NCBI GenBank assembly: GCA_019120315.1
Contig: DWVJ01000016.1
Location: 21,467 to 85,466, forward strand
DNA length: 64,000 bases
Origin: Candidatus Ruminococcus avistercoris
Lineage (GTDB): Bacteria > Bacillota > Clostridia > Lachnospirales > Lachnospiraceae
Direction: 5' to 3'
Shown here: in pieces, positions 1 to 9,121 of the stretch
Layout: every line of letters starts with the position of its first letter
Position numbering within the stretch: position 1 is the stretch's first letter
Made by a program: the position numbers and the translations under genes
The notes under the pieces: generated by a model
Seen by the model: only the letters and a program-made list of their open reading frames with translations
Told to the model about the DNA's origin: nothing
The model's database searches: none

Positions 1-14
1 GAAACGAAGGCCTG

Positions 15-38
15 ATTCTTTCCGAATTCGGAAAGAAT
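15..38. repeat. Perfect 24-bp palindrome before the first operon
   Basis: Positions 15-38 form a perfect palindrome (ATTCTTTCCGAA and its reverse complement) that can fold into a 10-bp stem with an AATT loop. It is followed by AAAAACCCCCTTTTATTTT. It could be a terminator of a gene left of the window or an operator for the promoter just downstream. The sequence does not decide between these. Confidence 0.5.
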
Positions 39-69
39 TAAAAACCCCCTTTTATTTTCGAAAGGTGTT

Positions 70-78
70 TGTTATAAT
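70..78 (+). promoter_or_regulatory. Extended -10 promoter for the Asp23/nusB operon
   Basis: TGTTATAAT gives a TG-n extended -10 with a perfect TATAAT at 73-78. No good -35 lies 17 bases upstream (TTTTAT). The start codon of the first gene is at 111 with GGGAGG at 98-103. Confidence 0.55.
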
Positions 79-110
79 AAGAAAAAGGATGAACAGCGGG
101 AGGTTGCGCG

Positions 111-503
111 ATGGCAGAAAATAAAAATGAGATGAAAGATTCCTATACAGCTTACGATTCCGGACAGATCGGAACCGTACAGATCGCAGACGAAGTTGTG
201 GCGATTATCGCAGGTCTGGCAGCGACAGAAGTGGAAGGCGTCAAATCCATGGCGGGCAATATCACCAATGAACTGGTGGGTAAGCTGGGGATGAAAAACC
301 TTTCCAAAGGCGTAAAAGTAGATGTGAAAGACGGCGTGGTCGGTGTGGATCTGAATCTGAATATCAAATACGGATATGCCATTCCTGAGGTCTGCAAAGT
401 GGTACAGGAGAAAGTAAAATCTGCGATTGAGAATATGACGGGACTTTCTGTTTCGAAAATCAATATTGGTATTGCAGGCGTGAACCTTGAAAATATAAAG
501 TAA
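111..503 (+). CDS. Asp23/Gls24 family envelope stress response protein
   Basis: A 130-residue protein of the Asp23/Gls24 family. These proteins sit at the inner face of the membrane in Firmicutes and are linked to cell-envelope and alkaline stress; the molecular function is not settled. The family core is seen as GQIGTVQIADEVVAIIAGLAA near residues 20-40, followed by the valine-rich segment KGVKVDVKDGVVGVDLNLNI. There is no signal peptide or membrane segment. The start at 111 is supported by GGGAGG seven bases upstream. It precedes nusB, a common order in Clostridia. A hairpin with a T run (about 519-549) separates the two genes, so nusB may be partly uncoupled from it. Confidence 0.9.
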   Translation: MAENKNEMKDSYTAYDSGQIGTVQIADEVVAIIAGLAATEVEGVKSMAGNITNELVGKLGMKNLSKGVKVDVKDGVVGVDLNLNIKYGYAIPEVCKVVQEKVKSAIENMTGLSVSKINIGIAGVNLENIK

Positions 504-518
504 GTGTGAAATGAGATG

Positions 519-549
519 AGGGGGGCTGTATACAGACTCCCTTTTTTTA
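519..549 (+). terminator. Possible terminator or attenuator between Asp23 gene and nusB
   Basis: GGGGGG-CTGTATACAG-A-CTCCC followed by TTTTTTT looks like a short, imperfect rho-independent terminator. The inner CTGTATACAG is itself a palindrome. Read-through is likely because the downstream genes have no other obvious promoter. Confidence 0.45.
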
Positions 550-587
550 CGGAAACAGGACAATCGGGTTGGATTACGGAGGAAATC

Positions 588-995
588 ATGAGCAGAAGAG
601 AGCTGCGGGAGAATATTTTTAAACTGCTTTTCCTGAGAGGATTTCGTCAGGAAGAGGAAATGCCGGAACAGCTGGCGCTTTATTTTGAAGAGATGGAAGA
701 GACGCAGGAGAAAGACCGCCGGTATATCGAAGAAAAGCTGGAAAAGGTGACCAAGTGTTTGACAGAACTGGATCAGACCATCAACCATGTGTCCTCAGGC
801 TGGAAAACCAGCAGAATGAGCAAGGTGGATCTGACAATTTTAAGATTGGCAGTCTATGAACTGAAATACGATGAGGATGTGCCGGTAAAGGTGGCCATCA
901 ACGAAGCGGTGGAACTGGCGAAAAAATTCGGCCAGGATGAGTCCGCCTCCTTTATCAATGGAATCCTCGGTGCGGTTGCCAGAGAGCTGCAGTGA
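588..995 (+). CDS. nusB: Transcription antitermination factor NusB
   Basis: NusB binds boxA RNA with NusE (ribosomal protein S10) and promotes antitermination of rRNA transcription. The 135-residue product is all helical, as expected. It has the N-terminal RRELRENIFKLLFLR segment and the C-terminal family signature VPVKVAINEAVELAKKFGQD followed by FINGIL. The start at 588 is chosen because GGAGG lies at 578-582 and the family begins with an SRRxxRE motif; a longer in-frame ORF from 516 has no ribosome site. Its stop overlaps the start of xseA (TGATG), so translation is coupled. Confidence 0.95.
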   Translation: MSRRELRENIFKLLFLRGFRQEEEMPEQLALYFEEMEETQEKDRRYIEEKLEKVTKCLTELDQTINHVSSGWKTSRMSKVDLTILRLAVYELKYDEDVPVKVAINEAVELAKKFGQDESASFINGILGAVARELQ

Positions 996-2203
996 TGGGA
1001 CAGAGCATTTATTCGGTTAAGCAGGTAAATACCTATATTAAAAATATGTTTACCCAGGATTTCCTGCTGCAAAAGATCCGGATCCAGGGGGAAGTCAGCA
1101 ACTGTAAATACCACACATCGGGCCACATCTATTTTTCTTTGAAAGATGAAAGCGGTTCCATCGCCTGTGTGATGTTTGCGGGTCAGAGAAAAGGACTGGC
1201 TTTTTCCATGAAAAACGGCGACCAGGTGGTGGCGTCAGGCAGTGTCAGCGTTTATGAGCGGGACGGCAGATATCAGCTGTACGCTAAGGAGATTATGCTG
1301 GCCGGTTCCGGGCTTTTGTACGAACGGTTTCAGGCGCTGAAGCGTTCACTGGAAGAGATGGGGATGTTTGCGCCGGAATATAAACAGCCGATTCCAGGGG
1401 GGATCCGGGTACTGGGGGTGGTGACCGCACCCACCGGAGCGGCCATCCGTGATATCTGCAATGTGGCCAGGAGGAGAAATCCGGGGATTCAGATCATCCT
1501 TTATCCTGCCCAGGTGCAGGGAGCAGGGGCAGCCGACAGTATTGTGAAGGGGATTCAGATGCTGGATGCCATCCATGTGGACACCATGATTGTGGGAAGG
1601 GGAGGCGGCTCCATAGAAGATCTGTGGGCGTTTAATGAAGAAAAGGTGGCGCGGGCCATATTCGAGTGCAATGTCCCGGTGATCTCGGCGGTGGGGCATG
1701 AGACCGATGTGACCATAGCCGATTATGTGGCGGATATGAGAGCGCCTACCCCGTCGGCGGCGGCAGAACTGGCGGTGGATGATGTGAACGCTCTGCTGTC
1801 ACGGATGGAACAGTATGAACGGCGGATACGTTTTCTGATGCAGGGAAAACTGACACTGACAAAGCAGAGACTGTCAGGCTATCAGGTGCAGTTTGGGTAT
1901 CTGAGCCCTTGGCAGCAGATCCGGGAAAAAAGGCAGTACCTGGCTGACCAGGAAGACAGGCTGCGCGATGGAATGGATAAACGTCTGCAGTCTGCTAAAA
2001 ACCGTATGCTCCTTTTGGTGGAGAGGATGAAAGGCTTGTCGCCGCTGGATAAGCTGAAGCAGGGATACTCCTATACGGAAATGCCGGACGGGAAGGCGGT
2101 TACCCGCATTGCTCAGGTTCGGGAAGGGGATACGGTGCGGATCCATGTCAGCGACGGCAGTATACTGGCGCAGGTAAAGGAGAAAGAAAAACGAGATGAA
2201 TGA
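995..2203 (+). CDS. xseA: Exodeoxyribonuclease VII large subunit
   Basis: The catalytic subunit of exonuclease VII, which degrades single-stranded DNA to short oligonucleotides and takes part in repair. The 402 residues show an N-terminal OB-fold (IRIQGEVSNCKYHTSGHIYF), then the catalytic core with VVTAPTGAAIRDI and the GRGGGSIEDLWAFN signature near residue 185, then HETDVTIADYVADMRAPTPSAAAE. A charged coiled-coil-like C-terminal part binds the small subunit. ATG at 995 overlaps the nusB stop; a GTG at 992 is an alternative. The end overlaps xseB by eight bases, which keeps the two subunits stoichiometric. Confidence 0.97.
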   Translation: MGQSIYSVKQVNTYIKNMFTQDFLLQKIRIQGEVSNCKYHTSGHIYFSLKDESGSIACVMFAGQRKGLAFSMKNGDQVVASGSVSVYERDGRYQLYAKEIMLAGSGLLYERFQALKRSLEEMGMFAPEYKQPIPGGIRVLGVVTAPTGAAIRDICNVARRRNPGIQIILYPAQVQGAGAADSIVKGIQMLDAIHVDTMIVGRGGGSIEDLWAFNEEKVARAIFECNVPVISAVGHETDVTIADYVADMRAPTPSAAAELAVDDVNALLSRMEQYERRIRFLMQGKLTLTKQRLSGYQVQFGYLSPWQQIREKRQYLADQEDRLRDGMDKRLQSAKNRMLLLVERMKGLSPLDKLKQGYSYTEMPDGKAVTRIAQVREGDTVRIHVSDGSILAQVKEKEKRDE

Positions 2204-2429
2204 AAAGGAAAGAAAACAAAGGGAAGATCAGGAGACGACTCTGGAAGAATCCTTTCAGAATTTGGATGCCATCGTAAAGCGCCTGGAATCAGGTGAACTG
2301 ACGCTGGAGGAATCCTTTCAGAATTATCAGAAAGGCATGACGATACTGAAGGAATGCAGCCGGAAGATTGATCTGGTGGAGAAGAAGGTACTGCAGATGG
2401 ATGAAGAAGGAGAATTGCATGAATTTTAA
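2196..2429 (+). CDS. xseB: Exodeoxyribonuclease VII small subunit
   Basis: The 77-residue small subunit, several copies of which coat the large subunit. The family pattern LEESFQNLDAIVKRLESGELTLEESFQNYQKG is plain, in two helices. It starts within the end of xseA (eight-base overlap), and its own end overlaps the next gene by eleven bases, so xseA, xseB and the prenyl synthase form a coupled block. The C-terminus is short and acidic, as usual. Confidence 0.95.
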   Translation: MNEKERKQREDQETTLEESFQNLDAIVKRLESGELTLEESFQNYQKGMTILKECSRKIDLVEKKVLQMDEEGELHEF

Positions 2430-3294
2430 AGAGACGCTGCAGAAGAAAACAAAAGAAGCGGAAGAAATCGTGCTGCAGTATCTGCCAAAGGAAGAAGGTT
2501 TCGCGGCGCAGATGGCACAGGCGCTTAATTATAATATGACCGCACCGGGGAAACGTCTGCGGCCGGTTTTGATGATGGAAGCATACCGTATGTACCAGGG
2601 AGAGGGAATGCTTGTCCATCCCTTTATGGCCGCGATGGAGATGATACATACCCATTCTCTGATTCATGATGATCTTCCGGCGCTGGACAACGATGATTAC
2701 CGAAGGGGCAGGAAGACCACCCACAAGGTGTACGGAGAGGCCATGGCGGTGCTCTGCGGCGATACACTGCTCAATTACGCATACGAGACGGCTTTTCTGG
2801 CCTTCGATATGGACCGCGAGGGAAAAAGGACAGCCAGGGCGCTGCAGATTCTTGGTAAAAAAGCAGGCCTTTACGGTATGCTGGGGGGACAGAGCGTGGA
2901 TGTGATGAATGATGGAAAACCTCTGTCCCGGCAGATGCTGGATTATATTTATGAGAATAAAACTTCCGCGCTGATAGAAGGCTCATTGATGATCGGAGCC
3001 GTTCTGGCCAACGCTTCCGCAGAAGAAGTGGACAGAATGGAGCAGGCGGGGCGGTATCTGGGGCTGGCATTTCAGATTCAGGATGATATCCTGGATGTGA
3101 CGGGAACGAAGGAAGAGCTTGGAAAACCGATTCGCAGTGACGAGAAGAATGAGAAAACCACTTATGTGTCTTTGGAAGGAATTGAGAAAGCCAGAGAGGA
3201 AGCGGAAAAACTGACCGGAAAAGCACAGAAGCTTTTGACGGGAAATCACTTTCTGCAGGAGCTTTTGGCATATCTGATGAACCGGAAGAAATAG
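2419..3294 (+). CDS. ispA: Polyprenyl (farnesyl/geranylgeranyl) diphosphate synthase
   Basis: A trans-prenyl diphosphate synthase of 291 residues that condenses isopentenyl diphosphate with allylic diphosphates, feeding undecaprenyl and quinone synthesis. Both aspartate-rich motifs are present: HDDLPALDNDDYRRG (first DDxxD with a long insertion) and FQIQDDILDVTG (second). GKRLRPVL binds diphosphate. The start at 2419 has AAGGAG ten bases upstream; the longer in-frame ORF from 2368 lies inside xseB. It precedes dxs, as in many Firmicutes, putting two isoprenoid steps in one operon. Chain length cannot be read with certainty. Confidence 0.93.
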   Translation: MNFKETLQKKTKEAEEIVLQYLPKEEGFAAQMAQALNYNMTAPGKRLRPVLMMEAYRMYQGEGMLVHPFMAAMEMIHTHSLIHDDLPALDNDDYRRGRKTTHKVYGEAMAVLCGDTLLNYAYETAFLAFDMDREGKRTARALQILGKKAGLYGMLGGQSVDVMNDGKPLSRQMLDYIYENKTSALIEGSLMIGAVLANASAEEVDRMEQAGRYLGLAFQIQDDILDVTGTKEELGKPIRSDEKNEKTTYVSLEGIEKAREEAEKLTGKAQKLLTGNHFLQELLAYLMNRKK

Positions 3295-3306
3295 AAGGTA
3301 TGAAAA

Positions 3307-5169
3307 ATGGTACTGGATAAGATCAAAAAAGCAAATGATGTACAGGAGCTTAGTCAGGAAGAACTGCAGACACTGGCAGAGGAAGTACGTGCCTTTCTGA
3401 TTGAGCATTTAAGCAGGACGGGCGGACATCTGGCGTCTAATCTGGGCGTGGTGGAGCTGACCATTGCCCTGCACCGGGTGCTGCATTTTCCTGGGGACCG
3501 TCTGATCTGGGATGTGGGGCATCAGTGTTATACCCATAAAATTCTCACAGGCAGGAAAGAAGAATTTGAGCATTTAAGACAGGCCGGCGGTATGAGCGGA
3601 TTTCCCAAGCGGGCGGAAAGCCCCTGCGATTCTTTTGATACGGGGCACAGTTCCACATCTATTTCCGCAGGGCTGGGATATGTTCACGCCCGGGATTTGC
3701 AAGGAGAAGACTACCGTGTGATTTCGGTGATCGGAGACGGCGCTCTGACCGGAGGCATGGCCTATGAGGCGCTGAATAATGCAGCGGAACTGAAGAAAAA
3801 TTTTGTTATCGTGCTGAATGACAATAATATGTCCATCTCCAATAACGTGGGCGGGATGTCCGCCTATCTGGGAAATCTGCGGACAGCGGCTTCCTATGCG
3901 GATCTGAAGTTGAACGTGACGAACGCACTGAAAAGAATTCCGCGGGTGGGAGGCGGTATGGTGCAGGCGATCCACAAAACGAAAAGCAGTATTAAACAGT
4001 TCGTGATTCCGGGCATGCTTTTTGAAAATATGGGACTGACTTATCTGGGGCCGGTGGACGGGCATAATATTTCCCAGATGACGCGGATCTTCCAGGACGC
4101 TTTCCGGGTGGAAGGGCCAGTGCTGGTTCACGTGCTGACAAGAAAAGGAATGGGGTATGAACCGGCCATGCGCCATCCGGCCCGCTTTCACGGAACGGCG
4201 CCCTTTGAGATCGAGACGGGGATTCCGGCCAAAAAGACCAGACCTGCCTATACGGACATTTTTTCCACCGTTATGCGCAAGTTTGGAGACCGGGATGAAA
4301 AGGTGGTGGCGGTGACGGCTGCCATGCCCACTGGAACCGGGCTGAACCGTTTTGCCCATATGTTTCCCCAGCGTTTTTTTGACGTGGGAATTGCGGAGGA
4401 GCACGCCGTTACGTTTGCGGCAGGACTGGCTCTGGGCGGATTAAAGCCGGTGGTGGCGGTTTATTCTTCCTTCCTGCAGCGGGCGGTCGACCAGGTGCTC
4501 CATGATGTGTGTATGCAGAATCTTCATGTGGTTTTTGCCATTGACCGTGCGGGCCTGGTGGGAAGCGACGGAGAGACCCATCACGGGTGCTTTGATTTGA
4601 CCTATCTGTCTATGATGCCGAATATGACAGTGATGGCGCCGAAAAATAAGTGGGAACTTTCTGATATGATGAAATTTGCCGTTGCCTTTGACGCTCCGGC
4701 GGCGCTGCGCTACCCAAGAGGCGAGGCGTGGGAAGGGTTTGAAGACAGACGGGATCCCATCGTTTGGGGCAAAGGGGAGATGCTGGTTGAGGGCGAAGAG
4801 ATTGCCCTGCTGGCCGTTGGCAGTATGGTAAAAACGGCGGAACAGGTAAGACGCCGTCTTTGGGAACATGGAATCAGGGCGACGCTGGTGAATATGCGTT
4901 TTGTAAAGCCTTTTGACAGACAGCTGCTGAAAAAGCTGGCAGCCAGCCACAGCCGGTTTGTCACCCTGGAGGAAAATGTCATAACCGGCGGGTTCGGCCA
5001 GCAGGTAGCTTCCTGGGCGGGAAAGGAACTGCCCGGCGTCAGCGTGATGACGGTGGCAATACCGGATCAGTTTGTGACCCATGGAAATGTAGATTATCTG
5101 TACCGGGAATTGGGAATGGATGAGCAGTCGGTGACGGAACGGATTTTGAACAGATGGTATGGGAAGTAA
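3307..5169 (+). CDS. dxs: 1-deoxy-D-xylulose-5-phosphate synthase
   Basis: The first enzyme of the MEP pathway, condensing pyruvate and glyceraldehyde 3-phosphate using thiamine diphosphate. The 620 residues match the family length. The thiamine-binding motif GDGALTGGMAYEALNNAA is near residue 145, and the catalytic GIAEEHAVTFAAGLALGG lies in the pyrimidine domain near residue 360. The transketolase C-domain ends the protein (VTLEENVITGGFGQQV). It follows the prenyl synthase by twelve bases, and its stop is four bases before the tlyA start. Confidence 0.97.
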   Translation: MVLDKIKKANDVQELSQEELQTLAEEVRAFLIEHLSRTGGHLASNLGVVELTIALHRVLHFPGDRLIWDVGHQCYTHKILTGRKEEFEHLRQAGGMSGFPKRAESPCDSFDTGHSSTSISAGLGYVHARDLQGEDYRVISVIGDGALTGGMAYEALNNAAELKKNFVIVLNDNNMSISNNVGGMSAYLGNLRTAASYADLKLNVTNALKRIPRVGGGMVQAIHKTKSSIKQFVIPGMLFENMGLTYLGPVDGHNISQMTRIFQDAFRVEGPVLVHVLTRKGMGYEPAMRHPARFHGTAPFEIETGIPAKKTRPAYTDIFSTVMRKFGDRDEKVVAVTAAMPTGTGLNRFAHMFPQRFFDVGIAEEHAVTFAAGLALGGLKPVVAVYSSFLQRAVDQVLHDVCMQNLHVVFAIDRAGLVGSDGETHHGCFDLTYLSMMPNMTVMAPKNKWELSDMMKFAVAFDAPAALRYPRGEAWEGFEDRRDPIVWGKGEMLVEGEEIALLAVGSMVKTAEQVRRRLWEHGIRATLVNMRFVKPFDRQLLKKLAASHSRFVTLEENVITGGFGQQVASWAGKELPGVSVMTVAIPDQFVTHGNVDYLYRELGMDEQSVTERILNRWYGK

Positions 5170-5173
5170 CGGG

Positions 5174-5983
5174 ATGAAAGAACGGTTAGATGTATTATTG
5201 GTAAAGAGAAATCTGGCGCCTTCCAGAGAAAAGGCAAAGGCAGTGATCATGGCGGGCAGCGTCTATGTGGACGGTCAGAAAGAGGATAAAGCCGGTTCCA
5301 TGTTTCCGGAGACGGCGAGCATCACGGTGAGGGGTCATGAACTGCCTTATGTGAGCCGCGGGGGCCTGAAGCTGGAGAAAGCGATGAAAGAGTTTTCCAT
5401 CACTTTGCAGGATAAGATCTGTATGGATGTGGGTGCTTCCACCGGCGGATTTACCGACTGTATGCTGCAAAACAAAGCGGCAAAAGTTTACGCTGTGGAT
5501 GTGGGACATGGACAGCTGGATTGGAAACTGAGAAACGATCCGCGGGTGATTTGTATGGAGCGTACCAATATCCGCTACGTTTTGCCGGAGGATGTGGGGG
5601 AACCCATACAGTTCGCTTCCATCGACGTCTCTTTTATTTCTTTGCAAAAAGTCCTGCTTCCGGTGAAAAATCTGCTGGATGAAAATGCGCAGATTGTCTG
5701 CCTGATCAAACCCCAGTTTGAGGCCGGGAGAGAAAAGGTTGGGAAAAAGGGCGTGGTGCGAGATCCGAAGGTTCACAAAGAAGTGATAGAGAGGGTAGCG
5801 TCGTATGCCATCGAGATCGGGTTTGCGCTGCAGCATCTGGATTACTCCCCCATCAAAGGCCCGGAGGGCAACATCGAGTATCTGCTCCACCTGAAAAATG
5901 ATGCGGCGGTATCGGCGTTGTCGGACATAGACATCGACGGCGTGGTAGCAGCAGCTCACCGGCAGCTGGACAAAGGGGTCTGA
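5174..5983 (+). CDS. tlyA: TlyA family rRNA 2'-O-methyltransferase
   Basis: A TlyA family protein (also called hemolysin A). In mycobacteria this family 2'-O-methylates 16S and 23S rRNA; activity here is inferred. The 269 residues hold an N-terminal S4 RNA-binding domain (ERLDVLLVKRNLAPSREKAK, then VYVDGQ) and an FtsJ-like Rossmann domain with the SAM motif DVGASTGGFTDCML near residue 85. The start at 5174 fits the family N-terminus; an in-frame ATG at 5159 lies inside dxs. One base separates its stop from the nadK start codon. Confidence 0.92.
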   Translation: MKERLDVLLVKRNLAPSREKAKAVIMAGSVYVDGQKEDKAGSMFPETASITVRGHELPYVSRGGLKLEKAMKEFSITLQDKICMDVGASTGGFTDCMLQNKAAKVYAVDVGHGQLDWKLRNDPRVICMERTNIRYVLPEDVGEPIQFASIDVSFISLQKVLLPVKNLLDENAQIVCLIKPQFEAGREKVGKKGVVRDPKVHKEVIERVASYAIEIGFALQHLDYSPIKGPEGNIEYLLHLKNDAAVSALSDIDIDGVVAAAHRQLDKGV

Positions 5984-5984
5984 A

Positions 5985-6848
5985 ATGAAGTATTTTTACA
6001 TTATCGCCAACAGCGTCAAAGACAAAGATCTGCTGGTGACGAGAAAAATAGCCAATTATCTGAAGGAACACGGACGGCACTGTTCGATCCAGGAGGAAAA
6101 TCACAAAAAAGACGGAAAAGAATTTCATTATACGGATGCCGGTCAGATACCAGACAACGTGGAATGTGCCATCGTACTGGGAGGCGACGGTACGCTGCTG
6201 CAGGCGGCCAGAGACGTGGTGGACCGGGAACTGCCCCTGTTTGGCATTAACATGGGAACCTTGGGGTATCTGGCGGAAATCGACCAGCATTCCATCTACC
6301 CGGCGCTGGACCATCTGATGAACGATGAATTCGAAGTGGAACGCCGTATGATGCTCTGCGGCAGCGTTTACCATGAAGGCGAGCTGCTGGAGGAGGACAT
6401 TGCGCTGAATGATATCGTCATCAGTCGGGAAGGCTCTCTGTGTGTGGTAAAATTTCATAACTATGTCAATGATGAGTTCCTGAATTCTTACAACGCAGAC
6501 GGGATCATCATTTCCACACCCACCGGTTCCACCGGTTACAGTCTGTCGGCAGGCGGACCGATCATCTCCCCCAATGCGTCCATGATTCTGATGACGCCTC
6601 TGGCGCCTCATACGCTGAATACGAGGAGTATCGTTTTTCCGGATCAGGATAAAATAACGGTGGAGATCGGACCGGGAAGGGACGCAGATATAGAGCATGG
6701 GATCGCTTCCTTTGACGGCGATACCATCGTCCCCATGGTGACGGGAGACAGGATCGTAATCCGCAAATCCAGCAAGGATACCCGCATTATCAAAGTGAAT
6801 AACGTCAGCTTTCTGGAGACGCTGCGTAAAAAGATGAGTACAAACTGA
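5985..6848 (+). CDS. nadK: NAD kinase
   Basis: Phosphorylates NAD to NADP. The 287-residue protein has the GGDGT motif (VLGGDGTLLQAARDV, near residue 66), the LNDIVISR segment that binds NAD, and the glycine-rich TPTGSTGYSLSAGGPI near residue 180. It starts one base after the tlyA stop and is followed 15 bases later by argR. tlyA-nadK-argR-recN is the usual block in Clostridia. Confidence 0.96.
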   Translation: MKYFYIIANSVKDKDLLVTRKIANYLKEHGRHCSIQEENHKKDGKEFHYTDAGQIPDNVECAIVLGGDGTLLQAARDVVDRELPLFGINMGTLGYLAEIDQHSIYPALDHLMNDEFEVERRMMLCGSVYHEGELLEEDIALNDIVISREGSLCVVKFHNYVNDEFLNSYNADGIIISTPTGSTGYSLSAGGPIISPNASMILMTPLAPHTLNTRSIVFPDQDKITVEIGPGRDADIEHGIASFDGDTIVPMVTGDRIVIRKSSKDTRIIKVNNVSFLETLRKKMSTN

Positions 6849-6863
6849 CCGGGAGGAATAGGG

Positions 6864-7328
6864 ATGAAACTTGCCAGACACAGTCAGATTATCAGGCTGA
6901 TCAATGAGTATGATATCGAAACCCAGGAGGAGCTGGCGGAAAAGCTCAATGAAAGCGGTTTTCGCGTGACCCAGGCCACGGTTTCCCGGGATATCCGGGA
7001 GCTGAAGCTGATGAAGATCGCCACCCGAGACGGCCATTCCCGGTACGCTGTTTTTCAGAATCCGGATCGGGAGCTGGCTTCCCGCTATATTCATGTGCTG
7101 AAAACGGCTTTTGTATCCATGGATACCGCTCAGAACCTTCTGGTTATCAAGACGGTTTCCGGTATGGCTATGGCTGCCGCCGCTGCGCTGGACGATATGA
7201 ACTGGAGTGAAATCGTAGGCTGCATCGCCGGAGACAACACCATCATGTGCGCGGCCAGAAACAGCGATGAAGCGTTGCTGGCCATGGCGAAGCTGAAAAA
7301 AATGCTGGAAGAAGACAGCGGCTCCTGA
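6864..7328 (+). CDS. argR: Arginine repressor ArgR/AhrC
   Basis: A 154-residue hexameric regulator that senses arginine and controls its synthesis and breakdown. The N-terminal winged helix carries VTQATVSRDIRELKLMKI, and the C-terminal domain has the arginine-binding GCIAGDNTIMCAAR. A GGGAGG ribosome site is at 6850-6855. No arginine genes lie in the window, so it acts in trans. Confidence 0.95.
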   Translation: MKLARHSQIIRLINEYDIETQEELAEKLNESGFRVTQATVSRDIRELKLMKIATRDGHSRYAVFQNPDRELASRYIHVLKTAFVSMDTAQNLLVIKTVSGMAMAAAAALDDMNWSEIVGCIAGDNTIMCAARNSDEALLAMAKLKKMLEEDSGS

Positions 7329-7349
7329 CGCTGCCGTGAGGATAAAATT

Positions 7350-9041
7350 ATGTTGACAAATTTACATGTGAAAAATATCGCGCTGATCGATGAAATCGAT
7401 GTGGAATTTGAGCGTGGACTGAACATTTTTACCGGCGAAACGGGAGCGGGAAAGTCGCTGCTTCTAGGATCCATCAACCTGGCTTTGGGAAAGAAAATGA
7501 CCAGAGAAACCATCGGAAAATTTGGAAATTATGCATTGGTGGAACTGAGCTTTACCGTGGAAAACCCCGCTTTGGAAACGGCTTTTGCACAGATGGGGAT
7601 TCAACTGGAGGACGATCAGGTGATATTAAGCCGGAAGATCATGGAAGGGCGCAGCGTCAGCCGCATCAATGGAGAGACGTGTACGGTCGGCCAGATGAAA
7701 AAGGCGGCCACTCTTCTTTTGGATATCCACGGTCAGCACGAGCATCAGTCCTTGCTGTATCCGGAAAAACAGCTGGATATTCTGGATGAATTTGCCGGGG
7801 AGGAACTGGCGGCTTTCAAAAAACAGGTGCGGGATTGTTATGAAATTTACCGCAGGACAGAAAAAGAACTGAAAGAATGCCAGATGGATGAAGAACAGCG
7901 GGTAAGGCAGATTGACTTCCTGCAGTTTGAAATACAGGAGATCGATGACGCCGCACTGCAGGCGGGGGAGGATGAGGATCTGGAACGGAAATTCCGGAAA
8001 ATGTACCATTCCCGCAGGATTATGGAAGCGCTGGGACGGGTGCATGGCTGTCTGGGCTACGACAGTCCGGCCTGCGCCGGAGAACTGGTGGGACAGGCTG
8101 TGCGCGAGGTGAGTTCCCTGGAAGGACTGGATGAGGGTCTGGATCAGATTTATCATACGCTTCTGGACATCGAGAGCATGTTAAACGACTGTAACCGGGA
8201 TATCAGCGGTTACATGGAAGAGATGAGTTTTTCGGAGGAATCCTTTCAGGAGGTGCAAAGCCGCCTGGATGAAATTAACCGGCTGAAGGGAAAGTACGGG
8301 GATTCCATCGAAGCGATTCTTGGGTACCGGAAGCAGCAGCAGGCACAGCTGGATGGACTGCTTCATATGGAGGAAAGAAAGGAACGGCTGTCAGGAGAAC
8401 TGGAAAAGGCAAAAGAAAAGCTGGAACAGGCCAGCGGACAACTGAGCGGGATTCGCCAGAAGGCGGCTGAGGAACTGAAAGACGCCATCATTGGGTCTTT
8501 GGAAGAATTGAATTTCCTTCATGTGGAGTTTGCTATCCGGTTTGAAAGAAGAAATCATTATAGCGGAAACGGCTATGACGATGTCTGTTTCATGATTTCC
8601 ACCAATCCCGGTGAGCCGCTTCGGCCGCTGGACAAGGTGGTATCCGGCGGCGAACTGTCCAGGATCATGCTGGCGGTGAAAACTCTGATGGCGGACAAAG
8701 ACGACAAAGAAGTGCTGGTTTTTGATGAGATCGATACGGGAATCAGCGGCCGCACCGCTCAGAAGGTATCGGAAAAAATGGCCTTGATCGCTGCAAAGAG
8801 ACAGGTTTTGTGTATTACTCATCTGGCGCAGATCGCATCCATGGCAGACGCTCATTTTTTAATTGAAAAATCTGTAAAGGATGATGTTACCATAACCGGT
8901 GTCAAAAAGCTGAATCATCAGGAATCTGTCCGGGAAATCGCCCGCATTCTGGGAGGAACCGAAGTGACGGACCGCATTCTGGAGAGCGCCGCGGAGATGA
9001 AAGAAATGGCACAGGTAGTTAAAAATACAAGATTGAAATAA
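7350..9041 (+). CDS. recN: DNA repair protein RecN
   Basis: An SMC-like ATPase that acts early in double-strand break repair. In the 563 residues the Walker A motif GETGAGKSLLLG is near residue 30, long coiled-coil segments fill about 150-380, and the C-terminal half has the ABC signature VSGGELSRIMLAVK with Walker B VLVFDEIDTGISG. It is the last gene before a hairpin terminator at 9059-9092. No LexA-type box was noticed directly upstream, consistent with co-transcription from the operon. Confidence 0.96.
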   Translation: MLTNLHVKNIALIDEIDVEFERGLNIFTGETGAGKSLLLGSINLALGKKMTRETIGKFGNYALVELSFTVENPALETAFAQMGIQLEDDQVILSRKIMEGRSVSRINGETCTVGQMKKAATLLLDIHGQHEHQSLLYPEKQLDILDEFAGEELAAFKKQVRDCYEIYRRTEKELKECQMDEEQRVRQIDFLQFEIQEIDDAALQAGEDEDLERKFRKMYHSRRIMEALGRVHGCLGYDSPACAGELVGQAVREVSSLEGLDEGLDQIYHTLLDIESMLNDCNRDISGYMEEMSFSEESFQEVQSRLDEINRLKGKYGDSIEAILGYRKQQQAQLDGLLHMEERKERLSGELEKAKEKLEQASGQLSGIRQKAAEELKDAIIGSLEELNFLHVEFAIRFERRNHYSGNGYDDVCFMISTNPGEPLRPLDKVVSGGELSRIMLAVKTLMADKDDKEVLVFDEIDTGISGRTAQKVSEKMALIAAKRQVLCITHLAQIASMADAHFLIEKSVKDDVTITGVKKLNHQESVREIARILGGTEVTDRILESAAEMKEMAQVVKNTRLK

Positions 9042-9058
9042 AAAAATCATCGCATACT

Positions 9059-9092
9059 AAAGAAGGATATACAAAAAGGTATATCCTTCTTT
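9059..9092 (+). terminator. Hairpin after recN
   Basis: A perfect 14-bp stem (AAAGAAGGATATAC, 9059-9072, with 9079-9092) around a six-base loop. The T-rich part is within the right arm (TTCTTT) and there is no long T tail, so termination may be partial. Confidence 0.6.
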
Positions 9093-9121
9093 GCAGTTTG
9101 AGAAAAAGGATGTGATGATAA

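Noticed and set aside
5853..7094. Long antisense ORF of 413 codons opposite nadK and argR.
   Set aside because: It is a shadow of conserved genes in the other strand, with low-complexity His/Arg/Gln-rich translation and no ribosome site. The same applies to other long antisense frames in the host part.
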